Numbered from the stretch's first letter, positions 1 through 4,320 are shown. The stretch: 13,474 nt of DNA from an uncultured archaeon (GCA_937890045.1 CALBXV010000458.1:1-13474); one strand, 5' to 3'. Made by a program: numbers and translations. Notes: generated by a model from the letters alone, not told the origin.

Positions 1-37
1 TATTTATTTTAATATGCACCCACATGATTCTCAAGTC

Positions 38-66
38 ATAACATGGAGCACAACACTGTATATAAT
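38..66 (+). promoter_or_regulatory. Possible sigma70-type promoter for the first small genes
   Basis: A perfect TATAAT lies at 61-66. ATAACA at 38-43 (4 of 6 matches to TTGACA) sits 17 bases upstream. Transcription would start near 73, leaving a leader of about 34 bases before the ATG at 107. The -35 box is weak, and in DNA this A+T-rich a TATAAT alone is not strong evidence. The first 100 bases hold nothing else I can support. Confidence 0.35.
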
Positions 67-106
67 TTATAGACGCACTGTTAATTAAATGAAGGGAGCA
101 AATAAG

Positions 107-241
107 ATGAACACTTTAATAATAATAACTGCCAGTCTTGGGGTTGCGCTATGCTCAATATGTAATAGTGTCCCGATGGAATTTAGCATCTTCTGGACAT
201 TTTGTTTCGCGTGTGCTATTAAATATGGTTTCAGTAAATAA
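107..241 (+). CDS. Small membrane protein, 44 aa, unknown function
   Basis: The ATG at 107 is preceded by a good ribosome binding site, GAAGGGAG at 91-98. The 44-residue product is almost entirely hydrophobic. Residues about 3-19 (LIIITASLGVALCSI core) and about 26-42 (FSIFWTFCFACAIKYGF) could form two short transmembrane helices joined by a loop with Asn, Pro and Glu. It would therefore sit in the host inner membrane. Four cysteines occur, but no motif is recognisable. Tiny hydrophobic proteins are common among early phage genes, where some act as membrane-active or superinfection proteins, but nothing here assigns such a role. The next gene starts 5 bases after the stop, so the two are probably co-transcribed. 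Confidence 0.55.
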   Translation: MNTLIIITASLGVALCSICNSVPMEFSIFWTFCFACAIKYGFSK

Positions 242-246
242 ACAAA

Positions 247-414
247 ATGATATTAGAAGTAAAGCAGTGGCCTGAGAGTCAGGAAGTTATGGATGATCCT
301 GAATGGTTCTTTATTATGGATGCTGGGGAAGAACTAATTCTTGGTAGTTCAGCATATGCAAGAATAATAGGTGAAGACTATACAGAAGTCGAGGGGGCTC
401 AGACAGTAGAATAG
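247..414 (+). CDS. Hypothetical acidic protein, 55 aa
   Basis: An open frame runs from ATG 247 to TAG 412-414 and encodes an acidic, soluble-looking 55-residue protein with several Glu/Asp clusters and three tryptophans/phenylalanines around residues 18-22 (DPEWFFIMDAGEE). No motif or signal peptide is visible. There is no clear Shine-Dalgarno sequence before the ATG. Translation may be coupled to the preceding gene, whose stop is only 5 bases upstream. The stop codon is followed at once by the first strand of the possible structured RNA at 415-538. I do not recognise the family. Composition and position suggest a phage accessory protein. Confidence 0.5.
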   Translation: MILEVKQWPESQEVMDDPEWFFIMDAGEELILGSSAYARIIGEDYTEVEGAQTVE

Positions 415-538
415 AATAGGTGTCCTGCGGGCCAACCAAATCTATCCACTGTATGAATTAACATCTAATGTATCGCAGCAGACCTTCATGTCTGCCGACC
501 ATAGGGGCTGTAGATACTATAGCTGAGTCCCATCTATT
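415..538 (+). ncRNA. Candidate structured RNA element, four-way junction
   Basis: This 124-base interval lies between two small genes and can fold into a closed multi-helix shape. AATAGGTG (415-422) pairs with CATCTATT (531-538), 8 bp with one G-U. CTGCG (425-429) pairs with CGCAG (474-478). GCAGAC (478-483) pairs with GTCTGC (490-495) around a 6-base loop; it shares base 478 with the previous helix. GCTGTAG (507-513) pairs with CTATAGC (517-523), one G-U, 3-base loop. The closing helix starts right after the TAG of the preceding gene and ends 6 bases before the AGGAGAAAGG ribosome binding site of the next. It could be a cis-acting leader or a processed small RNA. It has no T-loop or CCA end, so it is not a tRNA, and I cannot match it to a known riboswitch. 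Confidence 0.4.
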
Positions 539-555
539 TAATTAGGAGAAAGGTT

Positions 556-702
556 ATGAAAACAACAAAAAACAAGAATAACGGGAGTATTCCGCAGAAG
601 GGCGAAGCACAAATCAAAGCGGAAGTAATCTTAAATGCTTTCCAAGGCTACCGAAGACAGTCTTGGTTGTATAGACTATTAGAGTGGTTTGGATTAAGAT
701 AA
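556..702 (+). CDS. Small basic protein, 48 aa, unknown function
   Basis: The start is well supported by AGGAGAAAGG at 543-552, just upstream of ATG 556. The 48-residue product begins with a Lys/Asn-rich, probably disordered stretch (MKTTKNKNNG). A helix-prone part follows, ending in an aromatic and Arg-rich tail (YRRQSWLYRLLEWFGLR) that looks amphipathic and could bind membrane, nucleic acid or another protein. No family is recognised. It uses GCG, CCG and CGA codons, somewhat unlike the ATA/AGA-rich genes after 3200. It lies directly downstream of the possible RNA fold at 415-538, which could influence its translation. Confidence 0.55.
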   Translation: MKTTKNKNNGSIPQKGEAQIKAEVILNAFQGYRRQSWLYRLLEWFGLR

Positions 703-713
703 GGATGAGATGA

Positions 714-959
714 ATGAATAAAAAGCAGTTAGTATACAATAAAACAAAAAGCGAGTGTAACAGAATCCTTAGACAAATAGGTGTAGGCTGGGATGATCTT
801 CCAGACACTAATTCTATTTGGGATTGGATAGATGAAGACATGTCTGATGATAATATACGGAATGTAGCTAAAGACTGCTGTTGGGACAGATTATATGCTG
901 GTGGCATGGATAGGGATTTAGCAACAGAAACTATTTATGGAAAGGAGGTGGAACGATAA
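714..959 (+). CDS. Hypothetical protein, 81 aa
   Basis: An 81-residue acidic protein from ATG 714. The weak purine-rich sequence AAGGATGAGATGA precedes it, with an alternative out-of-frame ATG at 710. Residues 25-50 are rich in Asp and Trp (GWDDLPDTNSIWDWIDEDM), followed by a pair of cysteines (CC) and a short basic/acidic tail. There is no signal peptide, membrane segment or recognisable catalytic motif. Its size and surroundings fit the pool of small, early, host-interacting phage proteins. A very strong ribosome binding site (AAAGGAGGTG, 941-950) lies inside its 3' end and must serve something downstream, probably the tiny frame at 968. Confidence 0.55.
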   Translation: MNKKQLVYNKTKSECNRILRQIGVGWDDLPDTNSIWDWIDEDMSDDNIRNVAKDCCWDRLYAGGMDRDLATETIYGKEVER

Positions 960-967
960 AAGAAGAA

Positions 968-1012
968 ATGAAAAAGATCAAATCAGTGCACTTTGAATTT
1001 GAAGATGACTAA
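968..1012 (+). CDS. Possible tiny peptide, 14 aa
   Basis: The strong Shine-Dalgarno sequence AAAGGAGGTG (941-950) is not explained by any longer gene. The only short frame it could serve is MKKIKSVHFEFEDD from ATG 968. An in-frame ATA at 956 sits at a better distance and would add four residues. The peptide would be half basic, half acidic. It may be a real microprotein, a translational coupler, or a decayed gene whose start codon was lost. Confidence 0.25.
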   Translation: MKKIKSVHFEFEDD

Positions 1013-1031
1013 TAGTTAATAGGAGGGTATC

Positions 1032-1226
1032 ATGCATACATGCAAATACTGTGACAAACAAGCTGATGTCTATTTACAAAGTACAGGATATATATGTTCT
1101 AATCACCACACCAATCTTATGAAAGGTCTTAAGCATCAACACATGACTCAGACTATGATTAATAGTAAGGAAAAAGGATATAAGAAAAAGTTGGCTCTCA
1201 GGTTTTACCCTCCTAACAGGTCTTGA
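1032..1226 (+). CDS. Small zinc-finger-like protein, 64 aa
   Basis: ATG 1032 follows a strong ribosome binding site (AGGAGGG, 1020-1026). The N-terminal half carries a likely zinc site: CKYC at residues 4-7, then C-x2-HH at about 22-26 (ICSNHH), the spacing of a small treble-clef or zinc ribbon. The C-terminal half is strongly basic (KEKGYKKKLALRFYPPNRS), which would suit nucleic-acid binding. No named family is assigned. Phages carry many such one-domain zinc proteins, some of which bind host polymerase or nucleases, but there is no sequence evidence for a specific role here. Confidence 0.6.
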   Translation: MHTCKYCDKQADVYLQSTGYICSNHHTNLMKGLKHQHMTQTMINSKEKGYKKKLALRFYPPNRS

Positions 1227-1346
1227 CTGTAATTATGTTGCAGTTACAGACTATTGAGAGTCAGCAGCTCGCATACTGCAGTTGTTCATTGTTGTTTTTC
1301 TTCCATTCTTTCTGCAGTGTGTGGGCATTCTTTCTATTTCTCAATT
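1227..1346. other. Gap with dyad CTGTAA-N11-TTACAG; possible operator or hairpin
   Basis: The 120 bases between the zinc-finger gene and the YkgJ-like gene begin with an inverted repeat, CTGTAA (1227-1232) and TTACAG (1244-1249), separated by 11 bases. This could be an operator half-site pair or a short hairpin. The remainder is a pyrimidine-rich run (about 1278-1342) with no Shine-Dalgarno sequence and no clear promoter. Confidence 0.25.
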
Positions 1347-1748
1347 ATGACATACCTAGATGTCAAGATGAATCTTAATAATATTCCTGACACTGAATGC
1401 AAATGTAAGATATGTGTAGAGATGTGCAGAGATGTACCATGTTGGGGCACACCTGATGACATACAAGCTCTTATTAATGCAGGATATAGAAATAAGCTGA
1501 AAGTTCAATATTGGAAAAACGGATTAACAAGTACGTACATTGTTATTCCCACCAGCAAGGAACACAAAAGATGCTGTATATTCCTAGAAAATGATTTATG
1601 TATGTTACATGATAAGGGTCTTAAGCCTACGGAAGCCAGAAAGGTATTATGTAGTAAGCCTCCCATAGGAGTACATAATGCAGTAGCATTAACATGGAAT
1701 ACATTTGAAGGGCGTAACCTAGCAAGTGAATTTATGGAGGACAAGTAA
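1347..1748 (+). CDS. YkgJ-like Cys-cluster (putative Zn/Fe-chelating) protein
   Basis: With the start at ATG 1347 the protein has 133 residues. An N-terminal cysteine cluster (C18, C20, C23, C27, C32) is followed by a GTPDD turn. A second cluster is C76-C77, C85 and C102, in the pattern CCIFLENDLCMLHDKGLKP and ARKVLC. This two-part arrangement is that of the YkgJ/UPF0153 'CxxCxxCC' family, thought to bind zinc or an iron-sulfur centre, whose biochemical role is not settled. The frame is open from 1254, but the added residues come from a pyrimidine-rich, non-coding-looking stretch, so I prefer 1347 (or ATG 1368). Neither has a clear ribosome binding site. The stop overlaps the next start (TAATG). 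Confidence 0.6.
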   Translation: MTYLDVKMNLNNIPDTECKCKICVEMCRDVPCWGTPDDIQALINAGYRNKLKVQYWKNGLTSTYIVIPTSKEHKRCCIFLENDLCMLHDKGLKPTEARKVLCSKPPIGVHNAVALTWNTFEGRNLASEFMEDK

Positions 1749-2152
1749 TGTGCCTACAAACAGTAGATCATCCAACTAAGTACACTGATCTAACAGAAGG
1801 ATATAAGTTAGTCAAAAAAATAGGTAACAGGCTTATTCCTGAATACTATGGAAATGGTACACTTAAAGAAAATATTTGGATATATAACAAAAAATATAAG
1901 TATCCATCTGTACCGAACAAAATACTTAGTAGATATGGAACAGACAAATATTATTTAGGATTTCATGTGTTTGTTTTAGAATCTCATGCAAGAAAAATAG
2001 CAGGTACACATAAACATGACTATCACCATACAATAATAGCAGTCAAAGTCAAGATTGGCAACATTATATCGTCAGGTATCCAAGTGTATACAGGCGTTGG
2101 CACTGTTCCTGTAATAATTACTAAAAGAATTAAAATAGTGGAAAGACTATAA
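1748..2152 (+). CDS. Conserved-looking phage hypothetical protein, 134 aa
   Basis: The start overlaps the previous stop (TAATG at 1746-1750), so translation is probably coupled. GGAGG, ending at about 1740, provides a binding site. The 134-residue product begins MCLQTV, has a central YYLGFHVFVLESHARKI segment, and ends with beta-rich sequence including KIGNIISSGIQVYTG and the basic tail KRIKIVERL. This organisation (an MCL start, a GFH.F core, then a strand-rich end) resembles, from memory, a widespread phage hypothetical family without assigned function. There is no catalytic motif, signal peptide or membrane helix. The stop again overlaps the next start by one base. Confidence 0.6.
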   Translation: MCLQTVDHPTKYTDLTEGYKLVKKIGNRLIPEYYGNGTLKENIWIYNKKYKYPSVPNKILSRYGTDKYYLGFHVFVLESHARKIAGTHKHDYHHTIIAVKVKIGNIISSGIQVYTGVGTVPVIITKRIKIVERL

Positions 2153-2352
2153 TGGATGAAAGCATATCTGACAAAGTAAAAATCGGCATGCTCATAGCAA
2201 ATCAACCCTTACCTCGGGTAAAGCCCTCATTCATAAAGGAAGGGCACAGCAGTTCATTGCTCATAACCAAACGATACTATGAGCATGTCGTAAAATATGG
2301 ATGGTCACCGATGAGCCGAAAGGCAAAATTGCTGGACACCTCTAATAGGTAG
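2152..2352 (+). CDS. Hypothetical basic protein, 66 aa
   Basis: ATG 2152 overlaps the TAA of the upstream gene, which indicates a translationally coupled third member of the 1347-2352 group. The 66-residue protein is basic, with a Pro-rich early part (QPLPRVKPSF) and a C-terminal helix-prone region containing Lys/Arg pairs and two aromatic residues (YYEHVVKYGWSP). No domain is recognised. Its stop codon TAG (2350-2352) lies in the loop of a potential hairpin (TAATAGG 2343-2349 with CCTATTA 2374-2380), which may serve as a 3'-end structure for this transcript. Confidence 0.5.
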   Translation: MDESISDKVKIGMLIANQPLPRVKPSFIKEGHSSSLLITKRYYEHVVKYGWSPMSRKAKLLDTSNR

Positions 2353-2438
2353 TTGCCGTAATAAATCTAGAGTCCTATTAAGTGTCAGACTATAAACACA
2401 CACGGTTAACACTCTGTTTGCGGAGTGAGGGGCTAACC
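2343..2438 (+). other. Two tandem hairpins after the small-gene cluster
   Basis: Hairpin A: TAATAGG (2343-2349) pairs with CCTATTA (2374-2380). Hairpin B is two-layered: GGTTA (2404-2408) pairs with TAACC (2434-2438), and inside it CACTCTG (2410-2416) pairs with CGGAGTG (2421-2427) around a TTTG loop, with one G-U. There is no T-tract after either, so they are not classic intrinsic terminators. They may be processing or stability structures, or the 5' part of a longer structured RNA continuing past 2600. Confidence 0.4.
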
Positions 2439-2498
2439 ATCCGTAAAAATTAGGCTGAGCATTGAAATGAAAAAATACGTCAATAAGGAGAAGCACCC

Positions 2499-2573
2499 AT
2501 GATTGACTTTCTGATTTTAGTATTCGTTTTCCTAATCTGGAAAGCAGTAACGGGATTCAAGTTTCTACCATGA
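2499..2573 (+). CDS. Tiny single-span membrane protein, 24 aa
   Basis: AAGGAG at 2485-2490 lies 8 bases before ATG 2499, a well-placed ribosome binding site. The 24-residue product (MIDFLILVFVFLIW followed by KAVTGFKFLP) is a single hydrophobic helix with a basic C-terminal tail, so it would insert in the membrane with the tail probably inside. It is isolated between structured non-coding sequence on both sides. Function is unknown; small phage membrane peptides of this shape can be toxins, lysis helpers or exclusion factors, but no evidence selects among these. Confidence 0.45.
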   Translation: MIDFLILVFVFLIWKAVTGFKFLP

Positions 2574-2598
2574 CGAGTCATGAGGTACATGATATATT
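2570..2598 (+). promoter_or_regulatory. Possible extended -10 promoter ahead of the structured RNA
   Basis: TGATATATT at 2590-2598 is an extended -10 (TG, one base, TATATT with 5 of 6 matches). ATGACG at 2570-2575 (4 of 6) lies 17 bases upstream of the hexamer. Initiation near 2605 would begin the transcript at the TTGCT/AGCAA hairpin (2604-2608 with 2617-2621), so the structured region could be expressed from its own promoter. Confidence 0.35.
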
Positions 2599-2603
2599 CT
2601 TCA

Positions 2604-2802
2604 TTGCTACTAGTACAGCAACAATACACGATCTAAAAACATAGCTAATAATCAGGCTTAGCAGGCCTTGGGATGTCTTGATTGAACACCATATGAAATA
2701 TGTGCTTTAGTAATATGGTGATAAGATAGAGTGACCCACGAGTAGCTGCGTAGGTATCAAGATAAGGGAACCAGTAGGGGAAACCTGGTGATTATTAGCT
2801 TA
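2604..2802 (+). ncRNA. Candidate large structured RNA upstream of the Ubl cassette
   Basis: The 346-base gap 2574-2919 has no credible gene, but its first part is dense in long-range complementarity. P1: AGCTAATAATCA (2643-2654) with TGATTATTAGCT (2789-2800), 12 bp perfect, encloses everything else. P2: 2674-2682 with 2756-2764, 9 bp with one G-U, TCTTGAT/ATCAAGA core. P3: CACCATAT (2687-2694) with ATATGGTG (2713-2720), 8 bp. P3b: 2734-2740 with 2749-2755, 6 bp plus one mismatch. P4: CCAG (2771-2774) with CTGG (2785-2788). P2, P3 and P3b form a three-way junction. A hairpin at 2604-2621 precedes P1. I do not recognise the RNA class. It could be a trans-acting phage RNA or a long leader for the cassette. 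Confidence 0.5.
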
Positions 2803-2809
2803 TTAGAAT

Positions 2810-2838
2810 TTGCCAGAGCGAGGTGCAATTGATAAAAT
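2810..2838 (+). promoter_or_regulatory. Sigma70-type promoter for the ubiquitin-like operon
   Basis: TTGCCA (2810-2815, 5 of 6) and TAAAAT (2833-2838, 5 of 6) are separated by exactly 17 bases. Initiation near 2845 would give a leader of about 75 bases before the Ubl start at 2920, and the promoter lies just downstream of the closing helix of the structured RNA. It is one of the two best promoter candidates in the window, the other being at 9694-9722. Part of it could alternatively pair as RNA (TTGCC 2810-2814 with GGCAA 2869-2873). Confidence 0.45.
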
Positions 2839-2875
2839 GCAGCATAGGACAAATGGAACCGATGCTAAGGCAATA

Positions 2876-2887
2876 ATGTAGCTACAT
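2876..2887. promoter_or_regulatory. Perfect 12-bp palindrome, possible operator
   Basis: ATGTAGCTACAT is a perfect palindrome lying about 30 bases downstream of the predicted start from the 2810-2838 promoter and 20 bases before the AAAGGAG ribosome binding site of the Ubl gene. The position suits a repressor operator acting as a roadblock. A short RNA hairpin is unlikely because the palindrome has no loop. Confidence 0.3.
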
Positions 2888-2919
2888 AAATAAACATAAA
2901 CAAAAAAAAGGAGTCTCAA

Positions 2920-3147
2920 ATGCCTGATATCAAGCTATTTGATGGTGGACGCTTTATAAGTACTACAGTGTCCTCTGAAAATGTCGGCGATCTTAAGAAA
3001 GAACTGGCTGCTGGTAATAATGGATTTGTTCTTTCTGAAAATGCAACATTGTCAGTTAATGGTGTTACTGACCTGAGCGATAGAAAAGCTGTCCGTGATA
3101 ATGATATGGTTGCAGGAGTAAACGCTGACAAAACTGGTGGCAAATAA
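2920..3147 (+). CDS. Ubiquitin-like (beta-grasp) modifier protein
   Basis: A 75-residue protein with a strong ribosome binding site (AAAGGAG, about 2908-2914). The predicted order is that of a beta-grasp fold: strand about 3-8 (DIKLFD), turn, strand 11-17 (RFISTTV), helix 21-31 (NVGDLKKELAA), strand 42-48 (ATLSVNG), and a final strand about 63-68 (MVAGVN). The VNG and DNDMVAGV pieces recall the MoaD/ThiS/Prok_Ub group. The C-terminus is DKTGGK: the adenylation-competent Gly-Gly pair (G73-G74) followed by one Lys, so activation would require removal of K75. It stands first in a cassette with E2-, JAB- and E1-like genes, which is strong contextual support. It probably acts in the cytoplasm as the conjugated protein tag. 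A sulfur carrier is the main alternative, but the E2-like partner argues against it. Confidence 0.72.
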   Translation: MPDIKLFDGGRFISTTVSSENVGDLKKELAAGNNGFVLSENATLSVNGVTDLSDRKAVRDNDMVAGVNADKTGGK

Positions 3148-3157
3148 CATCTACCAA

Positions 3158-3175
3158 GGCGACCAATAGGTCGCC
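3158..3175 (+). other. Strong hairpin between the Ubl and E2-like genes
   Basis: GGCGACC (3158-3164) and GGTCGCC (3169-3175) form a perfect 7-bp GC-rich stem with an AATA loop, 10 bases after the Ubl stop. AAAAATT follows, not a T-tract, so it is not an intrinsic terminator on this strand. It is well placed to protect the 3' end of a processed Ubl message, or to reduce expression of the downstream enzymes relative to the modifier. Confidence 0.6.
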
Positions 3176-3196
3176 AAAAATTAGGAATACAATACA

Positions 3197-4264
3197 ATGA
3201 TTTGCATAGAACCAATACCCACTAAGACAATAGAAAGATGTGTGAATGAAATACACACAGTATATAAGCACAATGAAAATCACATACTGGATCGTCTGGT
3301 TAGAATTTTTGGCAATCATGATACAAAAAGTCCTTTTTCATCAAGAAGTAGTAATAATAATATGAAATTACTAAGAAGTAAAATTACTGAACATATGTTG
3401 GATTATATGAATATTAAGTCAGGAAAATATGTAAATATTGCTGGTAGACTTAGTCAGTTGAGACATAAAATACAATCAATAGAAAGAGACTTATATTCAT
3501 TGGCAGATGTGATTGATACATATGACAAGCTAGATCAATCTGTGATAGAAAAAGTTGCAGATACATTAAGAGAAATTATGGAAGAATATAATGATCAATG
3601 TGAATCATATAGCAAAACTGTACATGATATGGCAGACCTGGTTAGTGTCATAGTCGATGGCAGCTTATTACAAATTAGAATCACCTTTACTAATATGACC
3701 ATTGCTGCTAGATATAATGGAGCTATATTGATAAGAATTCCAGTGGATGAGATTAATATAAAAATTACTATAGATATACACTCTAGTCATAGTACAATTG
3801 GATCATATCTATCTATTGTACAAAATAATCCATCTAAAAGTAATATTAGATCATCCATTATGAGTGGAATTTATTGTTCTGTATATAGTGGTAGCCCACA
3901 TCGTGTAACTCCATATATTGATTTAAATGGCGAGGCATGCTTGGGTACATATGCTGGTGATATAGAACGTGCAGTTTCCAATCTTTACATCCCTGAACTA
4001 GTATATTATCTAAAGTTGTGGGTTGAAGGATACAATATTAATGATCCTAATGATCCATATAATAATATTGTATACTATTTTCGTGGTCTTCCAAAAGAGT
4101 GCTTTGATGCAGAAATGTATAAATCATCAACATCATGCTATGATGGAAATGAACATTTCCATAAGTTTGAGTTTGATAAAGATGAATGTGATAAAATGGA
4201 ATGTGTACTACGAAATGAGTGCGATGCATATACCTGTATTAATGTTATAGAGGAAATCACTTAA
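3197..4264 (+). CDS. E2-like ubiquitin-conjugating protein (prokaryotic E2 family)
   Basis: A 355-residue protein. Residues about 82-150 are helical and coiled-coil-like. Residues about 155-195 are strand-rich, as in the E2/RWD fold. The candidate active site follows: S-P-H-R (H235) and then NGEACLG, with C248 as the proposed catalytic cysteine. This mirrors the E2 pattern of an HP-x-N-like turn followed by G-x-x-C-L. The surrounding helices (DIERAVSNLYIPELVYYLKLWVEGYN) fit prokaryotic E2 families such as PRTRC protein B. The C-terminal tail (302-347) is rich in Cys/His (C302, C314, H320, H322, C331, C336, C342, C347) and could bind a metal. It would accept the Ubl from the E1-like protein as a thioester. 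Overall identity with known E2s is low, so the assignment rests on the motif, fold pattern and neighbours. Confidence 0.7.
   Translation: MICIEPIPTKTIERCVNEIHTVYKHNENHILDRLVRIFGNHDTKSPFSSRSSNNNMKLLRSKITEHMLDYMNIKSGKYVNIAGRLSQLRHKIQSIERDLYSLADVIDTYDKLDQSVIEKVADTLREIMEEYNDQCESYSKTVHDMADLVSVIVDGSLLQIRITFTNMTIAARYNGAILIRIPVDEINIKITIDIHSSHSTIGSYLSIVQNNPSKSNIRSSIMSGIYCSVYSGSPHRVTPYIDLNGEACLGTYAGDIERAVSNLYIPELVYYLKLWVEGYNINDPNDPYNNIVYYFRGLPKECFDAEMYKSSTSCYDGNEHFHKFEFDKDECDKMECVLRNECDAYTCINVIEEIT
3206..3219 (+). repeat. Direct repeat copy 1, ATAGAACCAATACC
   Basis: This 14-base sequence recurs exactly at 4277-4290, so one copy lies inside the start of the E2-like gene and the other just after its end. 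Both are preceded by GATTT and followed by loosely similar A/C-rich sequence. This may be a footprint of duplication or recombination around the gene, although a 14-base match can arise by chance in A+T-rich DNA. Confidence 0.4.
4143..4162. repeat. 20-bp palindrome, copy 1 of a 19-bp shared element
   Basis: ATGGAAATG (4143-4151) and CATTTCCAT (4154-4162) form a perfect inverted repeat with a 2-base centre, inside the E2-like coding sequence. Bases 4145-4163 recur exactly, as the reverse complement, at 9541-9559 inside an unrelated gene and in a different coding context, so protein homology does not explain the match. It may be a protein-binding site. Confidence 0.5.
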
Positions 4265-4276
4265 GATTTAGCACTG

Positions 4277-4290
4277 ATAGAACCAATACC
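4277..4290 (+). repeat. Direct repeat copy 2, ATAGAACCAATACC
   Basis: Second copy of the 14-base repeat at 3206-3219, located in the 56-base gap between the E2-like and JAB genes. The gap otherwise contains only the AAAGGAG ribosome binding site of the JAB gene (about 4307-4313). Confidence 0.4.
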
Positions 4291-4320
4291 TAACAATAAT
4301 TAAAATAAAGGAGTAATATT

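Noticed and set aside
415..538. tRNA or tRNA-like gene
   Set aside because: The four-way shape is suggestive, but the closing helix is 8 bp with no T-loop or GTTCRA sequence, no 7-base anticodon loop and too long a second arm.
614..907. Minus-strand open frame of 97 codons
   Set aside because: It is opposite two plus-strand genes with better starts, has a low-complexity Leu/Ile/Thr-rich product, and no other minus-strand gene is supported in the window.
1254..1346. Upstream extension of the YkgJ-like gene from a TTG at 1254
   Set aside because: The added residues come from a pyrimidine-rich stretch, contain no family feature and lack a ribosome binding site.
2353..2381. Promoter TTGCCG-17-TATTAA
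   Set aside because: Both boxes match only 4 of 6 and the -10 lies in the arm of a hairpin; the 2810-2838 and 9694-9722 candidates are much better.
2389..2735. Group I intron, from AGACTATA near 2389 and AAGATAGAGTG near 2723
   Set aside because: The two pieces only loosely resemble the conserved R and S elements, they are not complementary as P7 requires, and no interrupted gene flanks the region.
3158..3180. Intrinsic terminator after the Ubl gene
   Set aside because: The stem is strong, but the following bases are AAAAATT, not a T-tract, on the + strand; there is no minus-strand gene that would use it in reverse.
4023..4250. 75-codon plus-strand frame inside the E2-like gene
   Set aside because: It is a shadow in a second frame; composition (Met/Ile/His-rich) is artefactual and no ribosome binding site is present.
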